From contig JANXUV010000044.1 in the NCBI GenBank assembly GCA_025356085.1, forward strand, positions 1 through 57,203: a DNA stretch of 57,203 nt. Reading direction: 5' to 3'. The notes beneath the pieces were generated by a model. The model did not search any database and was not told the DNA's origin. It was given only the letters and a program-made list of their open reading frames with translations. The stretch is from Betaproteobacteria bacterium. GTDB taxonomy: Bacteria; Pseudomonadota; Gammaproteobacteria; Burkholderiales; SG8-39. This document shows positions 26,060 through 33,214 of the stretch, piece by piece. The position numbers and the translations under genes are program-made. Position 1 is the stretch's first letter. Every line of letters begins with the position of its first letter.

Positions 26060-26203
26060 ATGGACGTCAATACCCTGCGCATCGGCATCACGCTGGTGAC
26101 CTTCGCCGCATTCCTCGGCATCGTGTTCTGGGCCTACCGCCCTTCGCGCAAGCAGCAGCTCGACGAGGTCGGCCGCAGCATCCTCGCAGACGACGAGTCA
26201 TGA
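26060..26203 (+). CDS. ccoQ: cbb3 oxidase subunit CcoQ
   Basis: A 47-residue protein between ccoO and ccoP with a single membrane helix (about 6-27) ending in Phe-Trp-Ala-Tyr-Arg-Pro-Ser-Arg-Lys, followed by a short charged tail. CcoQ stabilises the oxidase complex. It starts one base after ccoO and its stop overlaps the ccoP ATG as ATGA. Confidence 0.9.
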   Translation: MDVNTLRIGITLVTFAAFLGIVFWAYRPSRKQQLDEVGRSILADDES

Positions 26204-27093
26204 GCCAATTTACTTCGGGATTCTGGGACCTCTACATCGGGGTGATCACCATCATCTCGATCATCGCCTGCGGCGTCCTGCTGTGGGCACAGAGCGTGCA
26301 CAAGACCTCGGGCAGCGAGACCTCGGGGCACGTCTGGGACGAGGACATCAGGGAATACAACAATCCGATGCCGGCCTGGTGGATGTGGCTGTTCTGGCTG
26401 ACCATCGCCTTCGGCTTCGCCTACCTCGCGCTCTATCCCGGGCTCGGCAGCTATCGCGGAACCCTCGGCTGGACGCAAGTCAAGCAGCTGGATGACGAGA
26501 ACGCCGAGGCGCAGAAGGTCTACGGCCCGCTCTACGAAAGGTTCGCCGCGCTCGACGTAGTCGCGCTGTCGAAGAACCCGGAGGCGCTGGCGGTCGGGCA
26601 GAAACTGTTCCTCAACAACTGCGCGCAATGCCATGCCTCGGACGGCGGCGGCAGCCGCGGCTTTCCCAACCTGACCGACAAGGACTGGCTCTGGGGCGGC
26701 ACGCCGGAGGCGATCAAGGCGAGCATCACCGAGGGGCGCACCGGCGTGATGCCGCCGCTTGCGACCGTGCTGGGCGAGCAGGGCGTCAAGGATGTGGCGC
26801 ACTATGTGCTGTCGCTTTCGGACCAGGCGCACGATTCCCTTCGCGGCGCGCGCGGCGAGGCGCACTTCAAGACCATTTGCGCGGCCTGCCACGGCGCCGA
26901 CGGCAAGGGAAACCAGGCGCTGGGCGCGCCCAACCTGACCGACCGCATCTGGCTGCACGGCTCGGGCGAGTACGCCATCGCCGCGCAGATCGCCAACGGC
27001 CGCAGCAACCAGATGCCGGCCCACAAGGACATCCTGAGCCCCGCCAAGATCCACCTGCTGACGGCCTACGTGCTCTCGCTGTCGGCGAAATAG
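26200..27093 (+). CDS. ccoP: cbb3 oxidase dihaem cytochrome c subunit III
   Basis: A 297-residue subunit with an N-terminal membrane region (helices about 10-30 and 58-80) followed by two c-type domains with Cys-Ala-Gln-Cys-His and Cys-Ala-Ala-Cys-His. The WDEDIREYNNPMPAWW segment is a CcoP hallmark. It receives electrons from soluble cytochromes and hands them to CcoO. It overlaps ccoQ and is followed 9 bp later by ccoG. Confidence 0.96.
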   Translation: MSQFTSGFWDLYIGVITIISIIACGVLLWAQSVHKTSGSETSGHVWDEDIREYNNPMPAWWMWLFWLTIAFGFAYLALYPGLGSYRGTLGWTQVKQLDDENAEAQKVYGPLYERFAALDVVALSKNPEALAVGQKLFLNNCAQCHASDGGGSRGFPNLTDKDWLWGGTPEAIKASITEGRTGVMPPLATVLGEQGVKDVAHYVLSLSDQAHDSLRGARGEAHFKTICAACHGADGKGNQALGAPNLTDRIWLHGSGEYAIAAQIANGRSNQMPAHKDILSPAKIHLLTAYVLSLSAK

Positions 27094-27102
27094 CGGCGAG
27101 CG

Positions 27103-28479
27103 ATGAAAGCCGATGTCGTAGAGCAGCGCCTCTACGAGGTCCGCAAGGCGATCCACCCGCGCGCGGTGCACGGCTGGTTCGCGGCCTGGCGCTGGCTGCT
27201 GGTGTTGGGCACGCAACTCGTGTTCTACGGCGTGGCCTGGCTGCCCTGGAACGGCCGGCAGGCGGTGCTGTTCGACATCGCGCACCGCAAGTTCTACATC
27301 TTCGGCCTGGTGTTCTGGCCGCAGGACGTCATCTACCTCACCGTCCTGCTGATCATCTCGGCGCTATCGCTGTTCCTGTTCACCGCGGTCGCCGGGCGCC
27401 TGTGGTGCGGTTACGCCTGCCCGCAGACCGTCTACACCGAGATCTTCATGTGGATCGAGCGCAAGGTCGAAGGCGATCGGAACGCGCGCCTTAAGCTCGA
27501 CAAGGAGAGGCTCTCCTTCAGGAAATTTCTGCTGAAGGCCGGGAAGCACGGCGTCTGGGTCGCGCTCGCACTCTGGACCGGTTTCACCTTCGTCGGCTAC
27601 GTGACGCCGATCCGGGAGCTGTGGGGCGAGGTCGTCGCCCTTTCGACCGGCCCCTGGGAGACGTTCTGGATCCTGTTCTACGGCTTCGCCACCTATGGCA
27701 ATGCCGGCTGGATGCGCGAACAGGTCTGCCTGCACATGTGCCCCTACGCACGCTTCCAGAGCGCGATGTTCGACAAGGACACGCTGATCATCACCTATGA
27801 CAGGGAGAGAGGCGAGCCACGGGGCAAACCTTCGGGAAAGGGCGGGGACAAGGGAGACTGCGTCGACTGCAGCATCTGCGTGCAGGTCTGCCCGACCGGC
27901 ATCGATATCCGCGAGGGCCTGCAGTACCAGTGCATCGGCTGCGCCGCCTGCATCGACGGCTGCAACCAGGTGATGGACAAGGTCGGCAAGCCCCAGGGCC
28001 TGATCCGCTACTCGACCACGCACGCGCTTGAGCGGAAGCTGGCCCGCGTGCAGATGTTCCGGCGCGCGTTCCGGCCGCGGGTGCTGATCTACACGGCGAT
28101 TCTCTGGGCCGTGGTCGCGGCAGCTGCGCTCGGTCTGTGGCAGCGCGTGCCGCTGAAGGTGGACGTGATCCGTGACCGCGGCGCGATGTCGCGCGAGGTC
28201 GAGGGCGGCCTGGTGGAGAACGTCTACCGGCTGCAGGTCATGAATACCACCGAGGACACGCGCATGTACGAGATCGCGGTATCCGGGTTGCCGACGCTGC
28301 AGGTCGCCACCGAACCCAGCGTCCTCACCGGCCCCACCGAAAGCCGAATGGTTCCGGTGCGCCTGCGCGTCGACCCGGGGCAGGTGGCTCCGGGTACCCA
28401 TAAGATCCGCTTCAGCGTGCGTGCCATGGATGACCCGCGCGTGGCCGTGGAGGAACAGTCCGTCTTCATCGTGAGGTGA
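27103..28479 (+). CDS. ccoG: cbb3 oxidase accessory polyferredoxin CcoG
   Basis: A 458-residue membrane Fe-S protein of the CcoG/FixG family with five or more helices, a CGYACPQTVY motif, and two ferredoxin-type clusters in CVDCSICVQVCP and CIGCAACIDGC. The C-terminal periplasmic Ig-like domain (about 350-458) is present. CcoG is linked to copper reduction for CuB assembly. It is in the same transcription direction as ccoP and ccoH. Confidence 0.94.
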   Translation: MKADVVEQRLYEVRKAIHPRAVHGWFAAWRWLLVLGTQLVFYGVAWLPWNGRQAVLFDIAHRKFYIFGLVFWPQDVIYLTVLLIISALSLFLFTAVAGRLWCGYACPQTVYTEIFMWIERKVEGDRNARLKLDKERLSFRKFLLKAGKHGVWVALALWTGFTFVGYVTPIRELWGEVVALSTGPWETFWILFYGFATYGNAGWMREQVCLHMCPYARFQSAMFDKDTLIITYDRERGEPRGKPSGKGGDKGDCVDCSICVQVCPTGIDIREGLQYQCIGCAACIDGCNQVMDKVGKPQGLIRYSTTHALERKLARVQMFRRAFRPRVLIYTAILWAVVAAAALGLWQRVPLKVDVIRDRGAMSREVEGGLVENVYRLQVMNTTEDTRMYEIAVSGLPTLQVATEPSVLTGPTESRMVPVRLRVDPGQVAPGTHKIRFSVRAMDDPRVAVEEQSVFIVR

Positions 28480-28483
28480 ACCC

Positions 28484-28927
28484 ATGCAAGCCGCACTTCC
28501 CTGGTACCGACACCGCTGGCCCTGGATCCTCATGTCCGGCCCGGCGATAGTCGTCGTTGCGGGTGCGATCACCATGTGGATTGCATTCGCCACTTCCGAC
28601 GGCCTGGTGGCGGACGACTACTACAAGCGCGGCCTTGGGATCAATGCGGTACTCAAGCGTGAGCAGGCTGCGGCGCGCCAGGGCATCGCGGTACGCATCG
28701 AGCGCACAGACGGGCAGGTCCGGGTGCGGTTGCGGGGCGCGGAGCCGCCGGTGCTGTTCCTGAATCTTGTGCACGCGACCCGTGCGGGGTACGACGTGCG
28801 CCTGCGCCTCGAGCGCGCATCTGACGGCAGCTACCAGACCGCGCTGCCGCCGCTCGCGGCAGGGCACTGGAGGGCCGTGGTCGACGATCCGCGCGGCGAA
28901 TGGCGCGTGGTGCAGGAAATCCTGTGA
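28484..28927 (+). CDS. ccoH: cbb3 oxidase accessory protein CcoH/FixH
   Basis: A 147-residue FixH-family protein with one N-terminal helix (about 10-35) and a periplasmic beta domain. The Asp-Asp-Tyr-Tyr-Lys-Arg-Gly-Leu motif after the helix, present here, is the family hallmark. It assists oxidase assembly. Its stop overlaps the following small membrane gene by four bases. Confidence 0.9.
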   Translation: MQAALPWYRHRWPWILMSGPAIVVVAGAITMWIAFATSDGLVADDYYKRGLGINAVLKREQAAARQGIAVRIERTDGQVRVRLRGAEPPVLFLNLVHATRAGYDVRLRLERASDGSYQTALPPLAAGHWRAVVDDPRGEWRVVQEIL

Positions 28928-29154
28928 AAACCGCCATCCTGATCCTTTGGCCGTCGTTCATCGTCGGCGGCATCGGCGAAGTCGTGTTCTTCACGGCATT
29001 CGATCCGCGGGAACTCTACCTGTTCGGCGAGGTCACTAGCCTGAGCCGGCTCGCGGTGTACTCCATCGGGTTCTTCCTGTGCTGGGCGTTCGCCGCCGCT
29101 TCGAGCGCCCTTACCGTATTCCTGGCACGCACTGCGAAGGGGGTGGACCCATGA
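28924..29154 (+). CDS. Small membrane protein of the cco accessory operon
   Basis: A 76-residue protein with two membrane helices (about 4-26 and 43-66). GTG at 28924 overlaps the ccoH stop as GTGA, and the 3' end overlaps the next cytochrome gene as ATGA. I recognise the type as a conserved hypothetical found after ccoGH in betaproteobacteria, without known function. Location suggests a role in cbb3 oxidase assembly or activity. Confidence 0.75.
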   Translation: MKTAILILWPSFIVGGIGEVVFFTAFDPRELYLFGEVTSLSRLAVYSIGFFLCWAFAAASSALTVFLARTAKGVDP

Positions 29155-29426
29155 AATCCGCATTCTTCCTGCTCCTGATGCTGTCCGTTCCCGCCTGGGC
29201 GCAGGACGCGCAGCGTGGCAAGGCCCTGTACGAAACGCACTGCCTCGACTGCCACTACGAGAGTATCCACAAGCGCAATCCGTCGCGTTCGCTGATCCAC
29301 TCGAGCGCGCAGCTGCGCGTGGAGGTCGCCAATCGGGCGGCGCTGACGAAGCAGCGTTTCACGGCCGAGGACCTCGACGACATCGCGGAGTACCTGAACC
29401 GCAGCCACTATCGGCTCAAGAAGTAG
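29151..29426 (+). CDS. Small periplasmic monohaem cytochrome c
   Basis: A 91-residue exported cytochrome with a signal peptide ending Ala-Trp-Ala and one haem motif, Cys-Leu-Asp-Cys-His, followed by Tyr-Glu-Ser-Ile-His. It lacks an obvious Met-Pro axial segment; His residues or Met elsewhere may serve. ATGA overlap with the preceding gene places it last in the ccoGH unit. It may be an electron donor to the oxidase, by inference. Confidence 0.85.
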   Translation: MKSAFFLLLMLSVPAWAQDAQRGKALYETHCLDCHYESIHKRNPSRSLIHSSAQLRVEVANRAALTKQRFTAEDLDDIAEYLNRSHYRLKK

Positions 29427-29471
29427 CGGGCCGCAGTTCGAGCAGCAGTTTTTTCCATCGAGCCGAGCACA

Positions 29472-29488
29472 GAACGCGGTTCGCGTTC
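29472..29488. terminator. Perfect hairpin between convergent genes
   Basis: GAACGCG and CGCGTTC form a 7-bp stem with a 3-base loop in the 138-base gap between the cytochrome (plus) and the K+ channel (minus). No T-run follows on either strand, so termination is only suggested by position. Confidence 0.35.
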
Positions 29489-29564
29489 CGCCGCGCGAGC
29501 GAAGAAATACGTCCCAGTCGCGCGCCCGCGCCTATCGCAGGCGATTTCCAACTGCGCGGGCATT

Positions 29565-30008
29565 TCATTTTGCGCGCCAGAAGCGTTCCATCTCCAGGTA
29601 GGTAAACGACGCGGACCAGGTGATGAGCACGAAACCGACCAGGCCTTCGGTGCCGGCGAGGAAGCGGATCGGGCCGACGGGCGCCAGGTCGCCGAAGCCC
29701 ACCGTGGTGTAGGTCGCCGAGGAGAAATAGATGTAGTCGAACAGGTGGAGCGCGCCGGGCCCCAGGTGGCCGAATTCAGGCAGGCGCAGCAGAAGCCAGA
29801 ACGCCAGGCCGAAGATCCAGATTTCGGTCACGTGCAGCGCAAGTACCGAGGTAATGGCGTAGAGCACCTTGACGCGCGGCGGACCGCCGAGGTGCGCCAG
29901 GCGGCGCGACGTGAACAGCAGTCCCTCGTAGTGCGTCAGTACACAGAGCACCACCGCCGCCAGGGTAACGAAAACCACGACGAGATTGACTGGCCAGTCG
30001 GAGTACAT
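29565..30008 (-). CDS. Potassium channel-like membrane protein
   Basis: A 147-residue protein with about four hydrophobic segments and the K+ selectivity filter Thr-Thr-Val-Gly-Phe-Gly-Asp in the Ser-Ala-Thr-Tyr-Thr-Thr-Val-Gly context. It belongs to the two-transmembrane ion-channel superfamily, with an extra N-terminal part and no cytoplasmic RCK domain. The ATG at 30008 lies 39.5 bp from the centre of a shared Fnr box, with CATGCT as a -10 candidate (30019-30014). Low-oxygen induction and a leaderless mRNA are inferred. Confidence 0.82.
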   Translation of the reverse strand: MYSDWPVNLVVVFVTLAAVVLCVLTHYEGLLFTSRRLAHLGGPPRVKVLYAITSVLALHVTEIWIFGLAFWLLLRLPEFGHLGPGALHLFDYIYFSSATYTTVGFGDLAPVGPIRFLAGTEGLVGFVLITWSASFTYLEMERFWRAK

Positions 30009-30040
30009 GTCCCAGCATGATGGCCCCGGCGCCGGCGCCG

Positions 30041-30054
30041 TTGACCTGCGTCAA
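30041..30054. promoter_or_regulatory. Fnr/Dnr box (TTGACctgcGTCAA) shared by divergent genes
   Basis: The operator centre is exactly 39.5 bp from both the K+ channel ATG (minus) and the beta-CASP nuclease ATG (plus). -10 candidates are CATGCT (30019-30014, minus) and GAGAAT (30076-30081, plus). The symmetry suggests one site drives both genes. Confidence 0.72.
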
Positions 30055-30086
30055 CCGGGCGGTCCGGGCCGGAGAGAGAATGCGTC

Positions 30087-31241
30087 ATGGCAAGCAGCCT
30101 CACTTTCCTGGGCGCCGCCGGCGAGGTCACCGGCTCCTGCTACCTGTTCGATATCGGCAAGGTGAAGTTTCTCGTCGATTGCGGCATGTTCCAGGGCGGC
30201 CGCGACGGGCAGCGCAAGAACCGGCGTTTCCGCTTCGACGCGCGTGAAATCGCCTTCGTGCTGCTGTCGCATGCGCATATCGACCACTCCGGTCTGCTGC
30301 CGCGGCTGGCCGCGCAGGGATTCCAGGGCCCGGTGTACGCGACCGCGGCCACCGCAGAGCTGCTGGCCGTGATGCTGCCCGACAGCGCGCACCTGCAGGA
30401 GAAGGAAGCCAGCTGGGAGCGCAGCGAACCGCTCTACACTGTCGCGCGAGCGCGGGCCTGCCTCGGCCAACTGCGCATGGTCGAGTACGGCGTGCCGTTC
30501 CAGCCGGATCCGGCAGTTCGCTGTGTGTTCCGCGACGCGGGCCACATCCTAGGCTCCGCCATCATCGAGATGTTCCTGAAGGAGGGCAAAGTCGTGTTCT
30601 CCGGCGACCTTGGCCAGCCGGGCCGCCCGATCGTGGAGGGCCCGACGCTGGTCGCGGAGGCGGACGTGCTGCTGGTCGAGTCCACCTACGGCGACCGCAA
30701 TCACAAGAGCCTGGTGCAGACGCTGGATGAGTTTGCGTTCGCGCTCAATGACACGCTTGCCAGCAAGCGCGGCAACGTGGTGATTCCCTCGTTTGCCGTC
30801 GGGCGCACGCAGGAGATCCTGTACTACATCGCCGAACTGCGCGGCCAGGGCCGCATTCCGCCGGCGGACGTCTACGTCGATTCGCCGATGGCCAGCGCGG
30901 CGACGCGCATCACGCGCCGGTACGCGAAGCTGCCGGATCTCGAGCGGCTGCGCTTCACCGATTCGCTTGAGGACTCGATGCGCATCAACAGCGTGCGCTC
31001 GGGGGCGATCATCATCTCCGCGAGCGGCATGTGCGAGGGCGGGCGCATCAGGCACCATCTGCGCTACAACATCTCGCGCGATGCGCTGCTCGGCTGGATC
31101 GGCCAGTTCCGGCGCGCGCCCCGGCAGACCTACGTGGTGCACGGCGAACCGCTCGCCGCCGAATCCCTGAAGAATTCGGTCATCGACGGCTACGGCTGGC
31201 GGGCGGCGGTGCCGTCGGCCGGCGAGCGTGCAGTACTTTGA
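30087..31241 (+). CDS. Metallo-beta-lactamase/beta-CASP ribonuclease-like protein
   Basis: A 384-residue member of the CPSF73/YSH1-like bacterial group. Motif 2 is Ser-His-Ala-His-Ile-Asp-His-Ser-Gly; motif 3 (ase-like His in FRDAGHILGS) and motif 4 (FSGDLGQPG) follow. The beta-CASP insert has ESTYGDRNH and the C-terminal ISASGMCEGGRI plus VHGE. Such enzymes process RNA 5' ends or act as endo/exonucleases. An Fnr-type box lies upstream, so RNA processing may change when oxygen falls. A GGAGAGAG sequence also lies just before the ATG. Confidence 0.88.
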   Translation: MASSLTFLGAAGEVTGSCYLFDIGKVKFLVDCGMFQGGRDGQRKNRRFRFDAREIAFVLLSHAHIDHSGLLPRLAAQGFQGPVYATAATAELLAVMLPDSAHLQEKEASWERSEPLYTVARARACLGQLRMVEYGVPFQPDPAVRCVFRDAGHILGSAIIEMFLKEGKVVFSGDLGQPGRPIVEGPTLVAEADVLLVESTYGDRNHKSLVQTLDEFAFALNDTLASKRGNVVIPSFAVGRTQEILYYIAELRGQGRIPPADVYVDSPMASAATRITRRYAKLPDLERLRFTDSLEDSMRINSVRSGAIIISASGMCEGGRIRHHLRYNISRDALLGWIGQFRRAPRQTYVVHGEPLAAESLKNSVIDGYGWRAAVPSAGERAVL

Positions 31242-31255
31242 AAAGGGGAGTCACC

Positions 31256-31642
31256 ATGTCAAGATTTGGTATCCAGCCCTTGGTCCGCGCGTTGCTGCTG
31301 CTGGCGGCCCTGCAGGCGTCTGTGGCATTCGCGGATGACTTTTCCGACCCGGGCCGGCGCATCTTCGAGAGCCGTTGCAGCACCTGCCACGGCGGTACCG
31401 TCCCCGCGGACAGCGCAATCGGGCCGAACCTCAAGGGGGTGCTGGGCCGCAAGGCCGGCACGGCAGATTCCGGCGCGCATTCGCGTGCCGCGATCGAATC
31501 CGATACCGTCTGGACTCGCAGCTCGCTGCGGCGCTACCTCTCGGATCCGGGTCGCGAAATGCCCGGGACGCTGATGCCCGTGCGCCTCGCAGATCCGCGG
31601 CAACTTGACGACCTGCTGAACTACCTCGAAACGTTGCGCTAG
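31256..31642 (+). CDS. Periplasmic monohaem cytochrome c (c2-like)
   Basis: A 128-residue exported cytochrome with signal peptide (about 1-26) and haem motif Cys-Ser-Thr-Cys-His followed by a GPNLKGVLGRKAGT segment as in class I cytochromes. Met in Gly-Thr-Leu-Met-Pro is the likely axial ligand. A strong AAGGGGAG ribosome binding site precedes ATG 31256. It follows the beta-CASP gene by 14 bp and probably shares its Fnr-driven transcript. Confidence 0.88.
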   Translation: MSRFGIQPLVRALLLLAALQASVAFADDFSDPGRRIFESRCSTCHGGTVPADSAIGPNLKGVLGRKAGTADSGAHSRAAIESDTVWTRSSLRRYLSDPGREMPGTLMPVRLADPRQLDDLLNYLETLR

Positions 31643-31662
31643 GCGACGGAACGGCCGGGCGG

Positions 31663-32133
31663 CTAGCGCCGACGGCCCTTACCGCGCCCGGAAGCGGGCA
31701 CCAGCAGCACTGGCACCGGGCTGTAGCGCACCACCAGGTCCGCGTCGCTGCCCATCAGGGCGCGGTTCACGCCGCGCCGGCCATGGGTGCCCATGACGAT
31801 GAGGTCGGCGCGCAGGCGCTTCGCATTCTGCACGATGGTGTCGGCCACGCGTCCGCCGAAGTTCTCGACCAGGAAGGTCTGCGGCTTCGCCCCGGCTTTC
31901 TCGGCGCTGCGCGCGATCCGTGCGAGCGTGCGCTTGCCGGACGCCCGCAGCGCATCCAGGATCGGCCCGATGCTCGCGCCGACTTCGGGAGCGACGAAGG
32001 CCGAGTATTCCTCCACCACGTGGAGCAGCAGCAGCTTGCCGCGCCCCTCGCGGACGATCTTGATTGCGGCTTTCATGCCCAGCGCGGCGGTGGGGCTACC
32101 GTCGACCGGGACCAGGATGCGTTTAAAGGTCAT
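31663..32133 (-). CDS. Universal stress protein
   Basis: A 156-residue UspA-fold protein. It has the N-terminal Ile-Leu-Val-Pro-Val-Asp-Gly-Ser strand and the ATP-binding Gly-Thr-His-Gly-Arg-Arg-Gly...Gly-Ser loop. I start it at ATG 32133, after a GAGAGG ribosome binding site; the ATG at 32166 lies upstream of the predicted transcription start. The TATGCT -10 (32159-32154) is 31 bp from the centre of the Fnr box at 32181, fitting class II activation with a 13-base leader. Confidence 0.88.
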   Translation of the reverse strand: MTFKRILVPVDGSPTAALGMKAAIKIVREGRGKLLLLHVVEEYSAFVAPEVGASIGPILDALRASGKRTLARIARSAEKAGAKPQTFLVENFGGRVADTIVQNAKRLRADLIVMGTHGRRGVNRALMGSDADLVVRYSPVPVLLVPASGRGKGRRR

Positions 32134-32180
32134 AGGTGTCCTCTCCGCTTGACAGCATACTGGCAAGGGAGTTTCCTGAG

Positions 32181-32194
32181 TTGACGTAAATCAA
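32181..32194. promoter_or_regulatory. Fnr/Dnr box (TTGACgtaaATCAA) between a stress protein and an ABC transmembrane gene
   Basis: The operator is shared by divergent genes. Toward the stress protein there is a TATGCT -10 at the exact class II spacing. Toward the plus-strand gene CACCAT (32216-32221) is the candidate and transcription would start at about 32229, three bases before ATG 32232. Confidence 0.75.
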
Positions 32195-32231
32195 TCATGC
32201 GGCAGGTCGATGCCGCACCATGCGACCTGAC

Positions 32232-33188
32232 ATGAAAAGCCGCCCCATGCCCGCGACCCTGTTCGGGTACATCTGGAAGATCAGTTCGCGCCATCAAGCC
32301 GGCCTCTGCCTGCTGTCGGTGGTCGTGTTTCTGCTCAGTGCCGTCCCGCTGGAACTGCAGCGCCGCATCGTCAACGACGCCATCGGCAAAGGCGCAATCG
32401 GCGCGTTCGTGGGATTGGCGCTCGCCTATGCAGGCGTTGCGCTCACCGAGGGCGCCATCAAGCTGTGCCTGAACATCTACCGCAGCTGGGTAAGCGAGCG
32501 CGCGGTGCTGCAACTGCGGCGGCGCATCGGCGCGCTCACCGCCAACGCGGTGGCGGCCGAGGACCGGGCCATGGCCGAGGGCGTCGAGATTTCGATGATT
32601 CTCTCCGAAGCCGAGCCGATAGGCGGCTTCGTGGGCATCAGCTTCTCGGAGCCGCTGCTGCAGGGCGGCGTGCTGCTTAGCGTGTTTGGCTACCTCGCCT
32701 GGCTCGAGCCGTGGATGGCCCTGCTGAGTATCGTCGTGTTCTCGCCGCAGATGGTGTTCGTGCCGCTGATGCAGGGCGCCATCAACCGGCGCGTCGGCGA
32801 CCGCATCCGCACGCTGCGCGAAGTCAGCGTGGAAATTGTGGGCGCCTCGGACGGCGATGCGGCGCTTGCCGCGTCGCAGGACGGCCACATTGGCCATGTA
32901 TTCGCGCTCAACATGGGAATCTTCAAGCTCAAGTTCACGATGAACTTCATGATGAACCTGATGCACCAGCTGGGCGTCGCGACGGCGCTCGGCGTTGGCG
33001 GCTGGTACGCGGTGCAGGGGCGCATCGAGGTGGGCACCGTGGTTGCGTTCGTCTCCGGCCTCGCCAAGGTCAACGATCCCTGGGGGGACGTGGTCAACTG
33101 GTACCGCGAGATGGCCCTGGTCCGGATGCGCTACAGGCTGGTCGCTGATGCGATGGGCGCGCTGACGCAGAAAGAGGCGCCGGCCTGA
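32232..33188 (+). CDS. ABC exporter transmembrane domain without a nucleotide-binding domain
   Basis: A protein of about 318 residues with the six-helix fold of type I ABC exporters (helices near 20-40, 55-75, 130-180 and 240-280, plus the intracellular-loop pattern Arg-Glu-Val-Ser...Gly-Ala-Ser-Asp-Gly). It ends where the nucleotide-binding domain would start; no Walker A, signature or Walker B follows, and no separate ATPase subunit is adjacent. I use ATG 32232 because the Fnr box predicts transcription from about 32229; ATG 32220 is possible only with another promoter. An MgtA-like ATPase follows 26 bp later. Function unknown. Confidence 0.78.
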   Translation: MKSRPMPATLFGYIWKISSRHQAGLCLLSVVVFLLSAVPLELQRRIVNDAIGKGAIGAFVGLALAYAGVALTEGAIKLCLNIYRSWVSERAVLQLRRRIGALTANAVAAEDRAMAEGVEISMILSEAEPIGGFVGISFSEPLLQGGVLLSVFGYLAWLEPWMALLSIVVFSPQMVFVPLMQGAINRRVGDRIRTLREVSVEIVGASDGDAALAASQDGHIGHVFALNMGIFKLKFTMNFMMNLMHQLGVATALGVGGWYAVQGRIEVGTVVAFVSGLAKVNDPWGDVVNWYREMALVRMRYRLVADAMGALTQKEAPA

Positions 33189-33214
33189 GCACCGCTGGCG
33201 TACAGCCGCGCGAA

